Shown here piece after piece: positions 54,588 to 63,478 of a stretch of DNA of 64,000 nt. How positions within the stretch are numbered: position 1 is the stretch's first letter; every line of letters starts with the position of its first letter. The translations under genes and the position numbers were made by a program. A model generated the notes under the pieces. The model saw only the letters and a program-made list of their open reading frames with translations. It was not told where the DNA came from and did not search any database. The DNA is from Pandoraea eparura (GTDB taxonomy: Bacteria > Pseudomonadota > Gammaproteobacteria > Burkholderiales > Burkholderiaceae), in assembly GCF_902459725.1 (NCBI RefSeq), contig NZ_CABPSH010000001.1:434001-498000 (forward strand), in the 5' to 3' direction.

Positions 54588-55763
54588 GTGAGACATTCGA
54601 AATTGTTTGCCGGGCTTGTATTGGCCGGACTCGCCGCTGGCGCCGTCCCGGCGTTTGCGCAGACAAGCGTAACGCTGTACGGCATCGTTGACGACGCCGT
54701 GGCCTACAGCAGCAACCAGAACGGCAAGTCGAACACCTATCTGCGCAGCGGCAACCTGGCGGGTAGCCGCTGGGGCCTGCGCGGCACCGAAGACCTCGGC
54801 GGCGGCACCAAGGCGCTGTTCCAGTTGGAAAACGGCTTCGACATCAACAACGGCGCATTCGGCTCGTCGGGCCAGATGTTCAATCGTCAGGCCTTCGTCG
54901 GCCTGAAGAACGATCGGCTCGGCACGGTCACGATCGGCCGTCAGTACACGCCGTACTACATGATGGTCGGCACCCTCGGCCCGACGACCTACGTGACGGG
55001 CGCGACCGGCGCACACCCGGGCGATATCGACGGTCTCGACACCACCATCCGCATCAACAACTCGGTGACGTATACATCGCCGGTGATGTGGGGTGTGACG
55101 GCCAGCCTGCAATACGGCTTCGGTGGCCAGGCCGGGGCGTTCAGCAAGGGCAACACGTATTCCGGCGCGCTGCGCTACGACGGCGGCCCGCTCTCGCTGG
55201 CGGCCGGGTATCTGCGCCTGAACAACGTGGGCGGCAGCGGGGCGACGTGGAACGGTGCCTCGACCGGCACGCCGGGCACGTCTTCCCTCAACCAGGGCTA
55301 TGTCACCGCCGACGTGCTGCAACACATCGCCGTGGCCGGTATCTACACGATCGGCAAAGTCACGGTCGGCGCGACCTACAGCAACGTGCAGTACAAGCCG
55401 GGCGCGGCGTCGCTGTTCCATGACACCGCCATCTTCAACACGGCCGGCGTGCACGCGTCGTGGGTCGTGTCTCCGCAGTGGCGTCTGGCGGCGGCGTACA
55501 GCTACACGGCGGCCTCGAAGGCGAACGGCATCACCGATGCCGCGACGTACCATCAGGTCTCGCTCGCACAGGTGTACTCGCTCTCGAAGCGCACCTCGCT
55601 GTACGCACTCGAAGCCTGGCAGCACGCCAATGGCAAGTCGCTCTCGGCCAATGCTGCGAGCATCATCAACGCCGGCCCGGCCGTCGGCGATTCGCAGAAC
55701 AGCACGCCGTCGGCGACAAGTTCGCAGGTGGTCGGCATGCTGGGGATCCGCGTCGATTTCTGA
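54588..55763 (+). CDS. Trimeric porin (Gram-negative type)
   Basis: 391 residues from the GTG at 54588, 5 nt after AGAGGAG. Signal peptide about residues 1-24 (ending PAFA-QT). It starts with the Burkholderiales porin pattern SVTLYGIVDDAVAYSSN, continues SRWGLRGTEDLGGGTKALFQLENGF and NRQAFVGLKNDRLGTVTIGRQ, and ends in a Phe-terminated strand (GMLGIRVDF) for outer-membrane assembly. Likely provides outer-membrane entry for the substrate of the gene just upstream. Two hairpins follow it. Confidence 0.95.
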   Translation: MRHSKLFAGLVLAGLAAGAVPAFAQTSVTLYGIVDDAVAYSSNQNGKSNTYLRSGNLAGSRWGLRGTEDLGGGTKALFQLENGFDINNGAFGSSGQMFNRQAFVGLKNDRLGTVTIGRQYTPYYMMVGTLGPTTYVTGATGAHPGDIDGLDTTIRINNSVTYTSPVMWGVTASLQYGFGGQAGAFSKGNTYSGALRYDGGPLSLAAGYLRLNNVGGSGATWNGASTGTPGTSSLNQGYVTADVLQHIAVAGIYTIGKVTVGATYSNVQYKPGAASLFHDTAIFNTAGVHASWVVSPQWRLAAAYSYTAASKANGITDAATYHQVSLAQVYSLSKRTSLYALEAWQHANGKSLSANAASIINAGPAVGDSQNSTPSATSSQVVGMLGIRVDF

Positions 55764-55787
55764 CGCCGGTCCGCCGGTAGGAAAGCT

Positions 55788-55827
55788 GTCCGGGGCGGCG
55801 CCGTGCGCGTGCCGGTCCGGACAGTCA
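55788..55827 (+). terminator. Hairpin after the porin gene
   Basis: CTGTCCGG and CCGGACAG form an 8-bp stem with a G/C-rich loop, ending near 55827. No U-run. Confidence 0.45.
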
Positions 55828-55866
55828 TGAGTGGTCGCGAGAAGTCGCACGAGGATGTACTTCCGG

Positions 55867-55906
55867 CCGCCAATGCCCGGTATCGATTGGGGCAAGGCAT
55901 TGGCGG
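55867..55906. terminator. Inverted repeat before the FadR-type regulator
   Basis: CCGCCAATGCC (55867-55877) and GGCATTGGCGG (55896-55906), a perfect 11-bp stem with an 18-nt loop, then TCGATTCTT. Terminator or regulatory hairpin. Confidence 0.5.
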
Positions 55907-55917
55907 TCGATTCTTAT

Positions 55918-55941
55918 CGGTTGTCGTATGTATGCGACCGG
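55918..55941 (+). promoter_or_regulatory. Candidate autoregulatory site
   Basis: CGGTTGTCGTATGTATGCGACCGG: imperfect palindrome GTCGTATG/TATGCGAC nested in CGGT...ACCG, 54 bp before the FadR-type gene. Related to, but not the same as, the GTCAT-N3-ATGAC sites. Confidence 0.45.
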
Positions 55942-55994
55942 CGATAAGGTAAACTGAGGGTGTTTTGTCGTCACCCATCATTCCAACCCACACC

Positions 55995-56747
55995 ATGCCC
56001 ATGACCAGCCCGTTGCCCGCACTTCCTCGCCGCAAGTCTCGCAGCCTCACGGAAGAGGTTGTGAGCGCCTTGTCCGAGCAGATTCGCAGCGGGACGTTCC
56101 GCCCCGGCGACAAGCTGCCGACTGAGTCGGCCATCATGGAAAGCCTGGGCGTGAGCCGCACGGTGGTCCGCGAGGCGATCTCGCGACTGCAAGCCGCGCA
56201 ACTGGTGGAAACGCGTCACGGCATTGGCACCTTTGTGCTCGAAGCCCCGCGTGAGAACTCGTTACAGGTCGACACCAATCGCATCCTCACGATGCTCGAC
56301 GTGATGGCGATCCTGGAGTTGCGTATTTCGCTGGAGACCGAAGCGGCGGGGCTGGCGGCGAATCGCCGCACCGACACGCAGCTCAAGCTGATGCGCCAGG
56401 CACTGGACGACTTCGAGATGCACGTGCGCCAACGTACGGGCAATGCGGTGACGGCCGACGTCGCCTTCCATCTGCAAGTGGCGAACGCCACCGGCAACCG
56501 CTATTTCCACGACATTCTCGAGCAGCTCGGCAACACGATCATTCCGCGCACGCGCGTGAATTCCGCCGAGCTCGCCGACGACGACCAGGTGTCGTATCTC
56601 AATCGCGTGAATCGCGAGCACGAAGACATCTACAACGCCATCGCGCGGCACGATCCGGAAGCGGCGCGTGCGGCCATGCGCACACACCTCACCAACAGCC
56701 GCGAGCGTCTGCGTCGCGCCCAGGAATCGGCCGGCACGCAAGGGTAA
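55995..56747 (+). CDS. FadR/GntR family (FCD) transcriptional regulator
   Basis: 250 residues from the ATG at 55995; a TTG ten codons upstream is also in frame. Winged helix about residues 15-80 (LTEEVVSALSEQIRSGTFRPG, LPTESAIMESLGVSRTVVREAISRLQ). An FCD effector domain follows with metal-ligand pattern DVAFHLQVANATGN near residue 155 and His residues in EHEDIYNAIARHDP and MRTHL. FadR-type FCD proteins often bind sugar acids and repress their catabolic genes. Its place beside the porin and glucarate-dehydratase-like gene makes it the best candidate regulator of the aldarate genes. Confidence 0.9.
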   Translation: MPMTSPLPALPRRKSRSLTEEVVSALSEQIRSGTFRPGDKLPTESAIMESLGVSRTVVREAISRLQAAQLVETRHGIGTFVLEAPRENSLQVDTNRILTMLDVMAILELRISLETEAAGLAANRRTDTQLKLMRQALDDFEMHVRQRTGNAVTADVAFHLQVANATGNRYFHDILEQLGNTIIPRTRVNSAELADDDQVSYLNRVNREHEDIYNAIARHDPEAARAAMRTHLTNSRERLRRAQESAGTQG

Positions 56748-56865
56748 CGTCGCGGGCCTGGCACGCGGGCGCGGCGCGTTTGACGGGGGATCTTCGCTCG
56801 CGCGCCTCGTGGTAGTTCCGCCGCGCCCGTTCGCCGCCAATTGCTAACAGGTGACTCGCTACTTG

Positions 56866-57510
56866 CTACTCGCCGTCCGGGCCTTCGGCCGCCCGTGGCT
56901 TGCCGAATACCGGCAGTCCCCAGCCGAAGCGCAGCGACGCGAGACGCAACGCGACGCAGGCAAACGTGGCAAACCACGGCGTCCACCAGTCCGTCCATCC
57001 CGCATAGAAGAAGCCGACTTGCACGCCCGCGCCGACGAGTGCCGCCGAGGCGTAGATTTCCCGGTCCAGGATGGATGGCACGCGAGATAGCAGGACATCG
57101 CGCATCACGCCGCCACCGACCGCGCTCACGATCCCCATCAGCATCGCCAACTCGGCACTGTGACTGAAGACCAGCGCTTTCTGCGCGCCCGAGACGGCAA
57201 ACAGGCCGAGTCCGATCGCGTCGAAGAAGAGCACCGGGTGGCGCATCCGGCGCACCGGCGCGTAGGCGACAATCACCAGGGCGGACGCCAGCAACGACAC
57301 CGCGAGATAGCGCCAGTTGGAGAGTCCGGTGGGCGGAATCGCGCCGATGCAGACATCGCGCAGAATACCGCCGCCGCACGCCACCATGAACGAGACCGCG
57401 GCAATGCCGAAGAGGTCGAGCCGCCGCTGGCGCGCCGCGACCGCGCCACTCAGCGCGAAGGCAAAGGTCCCGATCAGGTCGAGGACAAGGTAGACGGTGT
57501 GGGAATTCAT
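56866..57510 (-). CDS. TRIC (YicG/UPF0126) family cation channel protein
   Basis: 214 residues, seven hydrophobic helices in two repeats. Each repeat carries the family's Gly-rich motif: CGGGILRDVCIG near residue 45 and VGGGVMRDVLLS near residue 132. Prokaryotic TRIC proteins form trimeric K+/cation channels in the inner membrane; the YicG branch has been linked to glycine permeability. Standalone gene convergent with the FadR-type gene. The last 15 residues are hydrophilic. Confidence 0.92.
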   Translation of the reverse strand: MNSHTVYLVLDLIGTFAFALSGAVAARQRRLDLFGIAAVSFMVACGGGILRDVCIGAIPPTGLSNWRYLAVSLLASALVIVAYAPVRRMRHPVLFFDAIGLGLFAVSGAQKALVFSHSAELAMLMGIVSAVGGGVMRDVLLSRVPSILDREIYASAALVGAGVQVGFFYAGWTDWWTPWFATFACVALRLASLRFGWGLPVFGKPRAAEGPDGE

Positions 57511-57826
57511 GCGGGTTGTGTCGTGTGGGACCAGCCAGCGTCGGGATCCGGCCCTGAATAGAGGTTTTTCATTGTAGAGAAGAGTTCACAGACAAACTAG
57601 TCGGGACGATTGGCCGCGCCTGTCCCGAGGCGAAGCGCCGTGCGGACTTGTTCAAAGATATCCGACGGCAACCGCGCACCCACAACCACTCCCATCCCCA
57701 CCCCCACTCGCACGCCCACTCGCACGCCCACTCGCACGCCCACTCGCACCTAGGGTGGCGCGGAAATTCCGGCAATGGCATTGGCCGAAAGCGCGCCACC
57801 CCTCTACCCTACGGAGGGTGTACGCG
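57511..57826. other. Intergenic region with repeat array
   Basis: Between divergent TRIC and MFS genes. It contains a tandem array at 57705-57750 and CGGAGGG at 57812-57818, the ribosome site of the MFS gene. Nothing else is clear. Confidence 0.5.
57705..57750 (+). repeat. 12-bp tandem array (CACTCGCACGCC)
   Basis: Three perfect CACTCGCACGCC units and a partial fourth, preceded by degenerate CCACTCCCATCCCC-like units from about 57685. Upstream of an MFS gene and probably non-coding, although one frame would read His-Ser-His-Ala repeats. Confidence 0.9.
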
Positions 57827-59083
57827 ATGAGCGAGATCAGGCGTCCACCTTATCCCGCGCTCCCAGGAAAAAGGTCCATGTCAACCAACGTGAGAACGAA
57901 GATCCTTCATCAAATCCCCCGCAGTGTGTGGATACTCGGCTTCGTGAGTCTGTTCATGGATATTTCATCCGAAATCATCCACAGCCTCCTGCCGATGTTT
58001 CTGATGGCGAGTCTTGGCGCCAGTGCAACGGCGATCGGTGTCATCGAAGGGATTGCCGAAGCGACCGCCCCGATCGTGAAGGTGTTCTCCGGAACGCTCA
58101 GCGACTATCTGGGCAACCGCAAGTGGCTCGCGGTCGCGGGGTACAGCCTCGGGGCGATCAGCAAACCGTTGTTTGCCATCGCCCCCACGATTGGCGTTGT
58201 CGTAACCGCGCGCGTGCTCGATCGTGTTGGCAAGGGCGTGCGCGGCGCACCGCGTGACGCGCTGGTGGCCGACATCACGCCGCCCCAACTGCGCGGCGCG
58301 GCGTTCGGCTTGCGGCAGGCACTGGACACGGTAGGGGCGTTCCTGGGACCGTTGCTGGCGGTTGTCATCATGCTCGCCGGATCGGACAACTTTCGGCTCG
58401 CCTTCTGGCTGGCCGTGATTCCCGGCATGCTCGCGGTCGCGCTGCTGACGTTCGGCATTTCAGAACCCGCGCACGACACCCGCGCCAAGCGTGTCAATCC
58501 GGTTCGCTGGGAGAACGCAAAACAGCTCGGACGCCCATATTGGTGGGTGGTCGGCATCGGTGGCGTCTTCGCGCTGGCGCGGTTCAGCGAGGCATTCCTT
58601 GTATTGCGGGCGATGGGCAGCGGCGTGCCTGTGGCGTGGGTGCCGCTGGTGATGGTGGCGATGAACGCCGTCTACGCGCTGTCGGCCTATCCCTTCGGGA
58701 AACTCGCCGACCGAATGAGCCACACCCGATTGCTCATCGCCGGTCTCGTGATGTTGTTCGCGTCCGACATCGTGCTCGCCCATGGCGCGCATTGGACGGT
58801 ACTGCTCATCGGCGTCGCCCTGTGGGGATTGCATATGGGCATGACCCAGGGACTGCTGGCCACGATGGTCGCCCACGCGGCCCCGGCCCAACTGCGGGGC
58901 ACGGCCTTCGGCATTTTCAATCTGGTCAGTGGCATCGTCACGCTCGGGTCGAGCGTCATTGCCGGCATGCTGTGGGATCGCGTTGGCGCCATGGCAACCT
59001 TTTACGCAGGCGCAGGCTTTTGCGTGCTGACGGTGCTCCTGCTGTTGTCGCGACGCGGCGCGGCACGTCCGTCAAACCGTTGA
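57827..59083 (+). CDS. MFS transporter
   Basis: 418 residues from the ATG at 57827 (CGGAGGG 8 nt upstream); an in-frame ATG at 57878 is an alternative. Twelve helices. The loop between helices 4 and 5 carries RVLDRVGKGVRGAPRDALVAD, a signature of a subgroup of MFS permeases of unknown substrate. FMDISSEIIHSLLPMFL in helix 1 and LWGLHMGMTQGLLATMVAH in helix 9-10 are also typical of that subgroup. Not like the aldarate symporter at 29 kb. Confidence 0.88.
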   Translation: MSEIRRPPYPALPGKRSMSTNVRTKILHQIPRSVWILGFVSLFMDISSEIIHSLLPMFLMASLGASATAIGVIEGIAEATAPIVKVFSGTLSDYLGNRKWLAVAGYSLGAISKPLFAIAPTIGVVVTARVLDRVGKGVRGAPRDALVADITPPQLRGAAFGLRQALDTVGAFLGPLLAVVIMLAGSDNFRLAFWLAVIPGMLAVALLTFGISEPAHDTRAKRVNPVRWENAKQLGRPYWWVVGIGGVFALARFSEAFLVLRAMGSGVPVAWVPLVMVAMNAVYALSAYPFGKLADRMSHTRLLIAGLVMLFASDIVLAHGAHWTVLLIGVALWGLHMGMTQGLLATMVAHAAPAQLRGTAFGIFNLVSGIVTLGSSVIAGMLWDRVGAMATFYAGAGFCVLTVLLLLSRRGAARPSNR

Positions 59084-59220
59084 AGCCATGGCGGGGTGAA
59101 CGCGAATCACGATGCGAACCACCCAGAACCTGCCCCGCAGGCGCCATGTCGAGCAACGAGGATGACATCGTGTCGGGCGGGGCGCTCGACGTTCACGTCG
59201 TCCCCCGGCAACCATTCACG

Positions 59221-60834
59221 CTAAGCGCCCTGGCTTGCCGGGGCCAAATCGAAAATCTCGACGGTCGATTGCAGCATGATCGACTGCTCGCTCAACGACT
59301 GTCCTGCCGCCGCCGCCTCTTCCACGAGGGCCGCGTTTTGCTGTACGTCGGCGTCCATCGAACCGAGCGACCCGTTGATGCGTTGCAGGCCGCTGTTCTG
59401 TGCCTCCGAGGCATCGGTGATGTTCAGTATCAGGTCGTTGACGCGCTCGACCGACTCCCCGATCGAGCGGGTCGCCTCACCTGCCCGCTCCACGCGCGTT
59501 CGGCCCTCCTCCACTTGCGCCGATGCGTGGGCGATCAGCGCCGCGATTTCGCGTGCGGCCGTCGCCGTTCGCTGTGACAGCACCCGGACTTCCGCCGCCA
59601 CGACGGCGAAACCTCGCCCCAACTCCCCCGCCCGAGCCGCTTCGATGGCGGCGTTGATCGCCAGGATATTCGTCTGCGCGGCGATGCCGTCGATCAGATG
59701 CGAGATCTCAGCGATTTTTCCCGATTTTTCGGCGGCCGACCGAATTGCCGCAATCGCATCGGCCATTTGCTTGCCGCCCTCGCGGACCATCGCCGCGGTG
59801 TCGTTGGAGATTCGCCTCGCGTCCTGACCGAGCGCGGTATTGCTCTCGACCGCATCGGTCAGCGCGCGTAGTTCGGCGACCGAAGACTGCAAGGCCAACG
59901 CCGTCTTTTCCGTGCGCTGTGACAGGTCATCGTTGCCCGACGCAACCTGCGCCATGGCCGACGTCAGCTCCCGCGCCCCGCGATCGATACTGGAGACAAT
60001 CTGCACAAAGCTCGCGCGCGTCATGTTGAGCGCACGCACGAACGGTGCGAAGACGTCGGCAACGCGCATGTCGAACTGCGCCAGCAAATCACCGGAAGCG
60101 ATCCGGTAAAGGTGGTCCGTGATGTGCGTGACGGGAAGCACAAACTGCCGCGCGAGCGATCGACTGTGCAGGACAAGCGCGATCATCGCGCAGAGGAAGG
60201 CTCCCCAGGCGAACGCGACCGCTGCGGCAGACACGGGCTCGCCGGGCGCATGTCCCTCGGCCCACGGAACAACGCCCGGCGTGAGCGCGACAAGCGCCGC
60301 GAGAAAGCAGACCGCAACCATCCACAGTGAAGCGCTTCGTTTCGCGCGCCCGAGCGCACCGATCAGCCAGCGCGCGCAGCGAGCGGGGAACCCCTTCCTG
60401 ACGAGACGTCCTTGCTCGATGAAGTACTTGTCGCCGCCCGGCCCGTTCAGGGTGTCGAACATGTGCTGCGTCTGCTCGACCATCGACGACGGCACGGGCG
60501 TGCGAAGCGACGTGAAGCCGATCAGTCGACCGTCGAGCCAGCGGGGCGCCACGCTGGTGATCGTCCACAGGCGCTGGCCATCGCGGCACAGGTTGACGGC
60601 CACCCCTTCCCAGCGCTTGCCGGCGTCGATGGTCTTGCGCACGTCCATGAACGCGGCGCGCGGACTTTCCGGGGGGACGAGCTTTGCATAAGGTTGGCCG
60701 ATCAGATCCGCCACGTCGTATCCCAGCGCACGCGCAAACGCGTCGCTGACATACGTCACATTGCCTTTCAGGTCCGTGCGCGAGATAAGAATGCCTTCCG
60801 CAGCAATGGTCCGAGAAATCGATGTCTCACTCAT
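59221..60834 (-). CDS. PAS-domain methyl-accepting chemotaxis protein (Aer-like)
   Basis: 537 residues from the ATG at 60834. PAS domain about residues 10-115 ([33 protein letters not shown]), two central membrane helices (about 165-240), HAMP-like region, and the signalling domain from about residue 285. The receptor tip reads [34 protein letters not shown], with Glu-Leu-Gly where most receptors have Glu-Gln-Gly. No C-terminal CheR-binding pentapeptide. Aer-like proteins sense redox or energy state. Single gene without other che genes nearby. Confidence 0.92.
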   Translation of the reverse strand: MSETSISRTIAAEGILISRTDLKGNVTYVSDAFARALGYDVADLIGQPYAKLVPPESPRAAFMDVRKTIDAGKRWEGVAVNLCRDGQRLWTITSVAPRWLDGRLIGFTSLRTPVPSSMVEQTQHMFDTLNGPGGDKYFIEQGRLVRKGFPARCARWLIGALGRAKRSASLWMVAVCFLAALVALTPGVVPWAEGHAPGEPVSAAAVAFAWGAFLCAMIALVLHSRSLARQFVLPVTHITDHLYRIASGDLLAQFDMRVADVFAPFVRALNMTRASFVQIVSSIDRGARELTSAMAQVASGNDDLSQRTEKTALALQSSVAELRALTDAVESNTALGQDARRISNDTAAMVREGGKQMADAIAAIRSAAEKSGKIAEISHLIDGIAAQTNILAINAAIEAARAGELGRGFAVVAAEVRVLSQRTATAAREIAALIAHASAQVEEGRTRVERAGEATRSIGESVERVNDLILNITDASEAQNSGLQRINGSLGSMDADVQQNAALVEEAAAAGQSLSEQSIMLQSTVEIFDLAPASQGA

Positions 60835-61304
60835 ATGGATGTCCGCCTTCTGCCGTTCTCGGGTGCCCCAGGTTGTGACATGTGACGGGTCGCCATTTGT
60901 CTTACTGGCGAAACGTCTACCCATATATGTAACGACAAAATGAAATCAAACTTGAGGCGAAAGTCTGCAGTCCCTGTCGCAAGGGGTACGGATATGAGTT
61001 CAAAAGGGGTATTGACCGCTCAATGCCGGAAGATGAAATCGCCGGCTGAAGCCTTCGCGCTCGCCACAACGCCTGTGCAGGTTTTACTGGGCGTGGCATC
61101 CGTGGAATCCACACTTTTGCGAACGGCAGGGGGACTTGACGCGCAGGGTCACGGTGGCAGCGTTCGTGAACCTATTCTTCGAGACAGCGGTACCGCGGGC
61201 AAGCAACGCTCGATCGATCGGTGCCGGTGGTCAGGCGCGGCGGTCAGATCGGGCGCAGCGCGCTTCAATCTGACCGTCTGCCTCACATGCCGATACGGCG
61301 TGAC
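60835..61304. other. Intergenic region
   Basis: It lies between the chemoreceptor gene start and the 3' end of the next porin gene. A frame of about 140 codons runs through it and into the porin gene, but has no family similarity or ribosome site. I see no other element. Confidence 0.45.
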
Positions 61305-62417
61305 TCAGAATTTATGCCGGATCCCCATCGACGCAGACAGTTGCTGGCGTGAGTTCGACGGCGAGTTGTAGTAGATCTGCGCGACCTTCGCGTCCCCTGC
61401 GGCCTTCTGGAAAATACCGACGATGAACACGTCGGTTCGCTTCGAGAGGTACCAGTCGAGGCCCACGTCCACCTGATGCCACTGCGGCTTTTTACCTGTC
61501 GGCGAATCGTGGCCGTCCGTAAAGATATAGCCGAGACCCGCAAGCAGCGATGGCGTCACGAAATAGGTCGCCGTGGCTTCGTAGTTGCTCAGACCCAGCC
61601 TCGACGCATCGAGATAGTCGAACTGGGAATGCGTGAACATGAGCGAGAACTTTGCCTTGCCCAGGGCATACGAACCGCCCACCCCATACATCTGCTGCTT
61701 GCTGACCGACGCGCCTGTCCCGCTGGTCACGAACGGTGAGCTGAAACCGTAGTCCCCATACACCGCGCCAGCCGTATTCGTGGCGCTGTTCGGCATGTTG
61801 ACAACGTGATAGGCCAGCCCTGCGCTAAGCGGCCCGTTGGCGTACGTCAATGCGGCGTTGAAGTCCCGGTTGTTGGAAAAGTTGCCGGCCGTGTTGGCGA
61901 ACGCGTATTGCGACAGCACCTGAACGCCAGCGATGTTCACACTCTTGTACTGGACGGCGTTGCTCAGGCGGAAAGTGGGAAAGACGTTGTCGTTGTCGCC
62001 AATAGGCGGTCCATACGTCGCGAATTGCACCGCGGCCTCATATTGCCCCAGGCTTTGCGCCATCGTGTCGATTTGGCGACCGATCGTCACCTGTCCCCAC
62101 CTGTCGTTTGCCAGGCCGACGAATGCCTGTCGGCCGAAAAGACGTCCGCCTTGACCCAGTGTGCCGTTGCCCAGACTGAACCCGCTCTCCAACGTAAAGA
62201 TCGTGCGATTGCCGCCCCCCAGATCTTCACTCCCTGTCAGTCCAAAGCGCGGCGATTGCTGAATGCCGCTCGCCAACTGCCACTGCGAGTGCCCGCCAGC
62301 GTTGTTGGTGTACATCACCCCTTCGGAAAGTACGCCGTACAGCGTCACACTGTTCTGGGCGCACACAGGCCCCGCCATAACCAATGTTACGCAAGACAGC
62401 AGCAAACAACGTTTCAT
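61305..62417 (-). CDS. Second trimeric porin
   Basis: 370 residues from the ATG at 62417, directly after AAGGGGAAGGGGA. Signal peptide about residues 1-20 (LVMAGPVCA-QN). Burkholderiales porin pattern: SVTLYGVLSEGVMYTNNAGG, SPRFGLTGSEDLGGGNRTIF, FGRQAFVGLANDRWGQVTIGRQ, and a terminal Phe strand (ASMGIRHKF). About 16 strands. It differs clearly from the porin at 55 kb and is divergent from a GntR regulator, so it is probably controlled by it. Confidence 0.94.
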   Translation of the reverse strand: MKRCLLLSCVTLVMAGPVCAQNSVTLYGVLSEGVMYTNNAGGHSQWQLASGIQQSPRFGLTGSEDLGGGNRTIFTLESGFSLGNGTLGQGGRLFGRQAFVGLANDRWGQVTIGRQIDTMAQSLGQYEAAVQFATYGPPIGDNDNVFPTFRLSNAVQYKSVNIAGVQVLSQYAFANTAGNFSNNRDFNAALTYANGPLSAGLAYHVVNMPNSATNTAGAVYGDYGFSSPFVTSGTGASVSKQQMYGVGGSYALGKAKFSLMFTHSQFDYLDASRLGLSNYEATATYFVTPSLLAGLGYIFTDGHDSPTGKKPQWHQVDVGLDWYLSKRTDVFIVGIFQKAAGDAKVAQIYYNSPSNSRQQLSASMGIRHKF

Positions 62418-62487
62418 TCCCCTTCCCCTTGATCGTCGAGTTGGCGCCCCCACGGCGTCACTTCATGACGAACAGTAAACTTTATAA

Positions 62488-62508
62488 AATTTATAGTCTA
62501 TATAAATT
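62488..62508. promoter_or_regulatory. A/T-rich palindrome in the divergent promoter region
   Basis: AATTTATAGTCTATATAAATT, a near-perfect inverted repeat around GTC, in an unusually A/T-rich stretch of an otherwise G/C-rich window. Likely overlaps the porin promoter and is a candidate binding site for the GntR regulator. Confidence 0.5.
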
Positions 62509-62602
62509 ATGTGTTTTTAATGAAAACTCGCGTTTTCCCTGATGACGAGCCAAATGTGTATACTTGGCTGGCAAGCGTAGACGGCATCGTGGAGGCGGAA
62601 AC

Positions 62603-63310
62603 ATGAATCAGAAGGCGCACGCGGCACAACGCACGCGGGTGGAGACGCCGAAAGCGACCCTTTCGGAACAGGCGTACGAGTACCTGCAGAACGACCTGCT
62701 TGCCGGGCTCTTTTCGCCTGGCGAGAAGTTACGGCCTCAGGCATTGCAGGAGCGATATGGGGTAGGGATCAGCCCCATCCGCGAGGCGCTCATGCTGCTC
62801 AGTTGTGATGGCCTGGTCACCAATGAAGGCCAGCGCGGCTTCCGGGTGGCCGAAGCGTCCCGCGAAGATCTGTTGGACATCCTCGACGCGCGCAAGAAGA
62901 TCGAAACGGAACTGCTTGCCGACGCCATCCAGCATGGCGACGACGAATGGGGTGCGCAGATTACCGCGGCGTTCTACAAGCTGGTGCATACCCCGCTGCC
63001 GGTGCCCGACGACATCCCGTCGGCCCATCGATGGGAACTGGCCCATCGGCGTTTCCATTTCGCATTACTGAGTGCCGCGCGCTCCACTTGGCTGCGCCGT
63101 ATCGATGAACAACTGGTTCGACACTCTGAACGCTACCGCCGCATGCGAATCGCCGGGCCGCTGCCGCACGATGTTTTGGCGCGCGATATCGTGCGGGAGC
63201 ACCAGGAGCTGATGGATGCGACGCTGAGCCGCGACACCGAGCGCGCATGCACATTGCTGCTGGCACACATCGACGAGACCGCGCGGGCCGTGTCGCAATT
63301 CCTGGAATAA
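62603..63310 (+). CDS. GntR family (FCD) transcriptional regulator
   Basis: 235 residues from the ATG at 62603 with GGAGG 9 nt upstream; the frame is open a little further. Winged helix about residues 15-80 (LSEQAYEYLQNDLLAGLFSPG, VGISPIREALMLLSCDGLV). An FCD ligand domain follows, with HRRFHFALLSA near residue 155 and EHQELMDATLSRDTERACTLLLAHI near residue 205. It lies between a porin (divergent) and an MFS gene (convergent), an arrangement typical of a catabolic or uptake locus; its effector is unknown. Confidence 0.9.
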   Translation: MNQKAHAAQRTRVETPKATLSEQAYEYLQNDLLAGLFSPGEKLRPQALQERYGVGISPIREALMLLSCDGLVTNEGQRGFRVAEASREDLLDILDARKKIETELLADAIQHGDDEWGAQITAAFYKLVHTPLPVPDDIPSAHRWELAHRRFHFALLSAARSTWLRRIDEQLVRHSERYRRMRIAGPLPHDVLARDIVREHQELMDATLSRDTERACTLLLAHIDETARAVSQFLE

Positions 63311-63345
63311 GGTCCGTGAACCAGGAAGGGGGCGGCTGCGCCCCC

Positions 63346-63453
63346 CGATTGCCTGACCGATTGCCTGACCGATTGCCTGACCGATTGCCTGACCGATTGC
63401 CTGACCGATTGACCGTCCGATTGACCGACCAATTGACCGACCGTCCGACGACC
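63346..63453 (+). repeat. 12-bp tandem array (CGATTGCCTGAC)
   Basis: Five perfect CGATTGCCTGAC units (63346-63405), then CGATTGACCGTC, CGATTGACCGAC, CAATTGACCGAC and a last degenerate unit. Non-coding, between convergent genes. Confidence 0.95.
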
Positions 63454-63470
63454 GTCGGCCTGACGGTCGT
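63448..63470. terminator. Hairpin in the convergent gap
   Basis: ACGACCGTC and GACGGTCGT form a perfect 9-bp stem around GGCCT. No U-run. Confidence 0.5.
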
Positions 63471-63478
63471 CTGATCCG

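Noticed and set aside
57648-57830. Small His-rich frame (repeated His-Ser-His-Ala)
   Set aside because: It is produced by the 12-bp array; no ribosome site, and the rest of the frame has no family similarity. A metal-binding peptide cannot be excluded but is not supported.
60940-61371. Plus-strand frame of 143 codons
   Set aside because: No ribosome site or similarity, and it overlaps the 3' end of the porin gene on the other strand.
63346-63453. Repeats resembling a CRISPR array
   Set aside because: Units are 12 bp and directly contiguous with no spacers; no cas genes are present.
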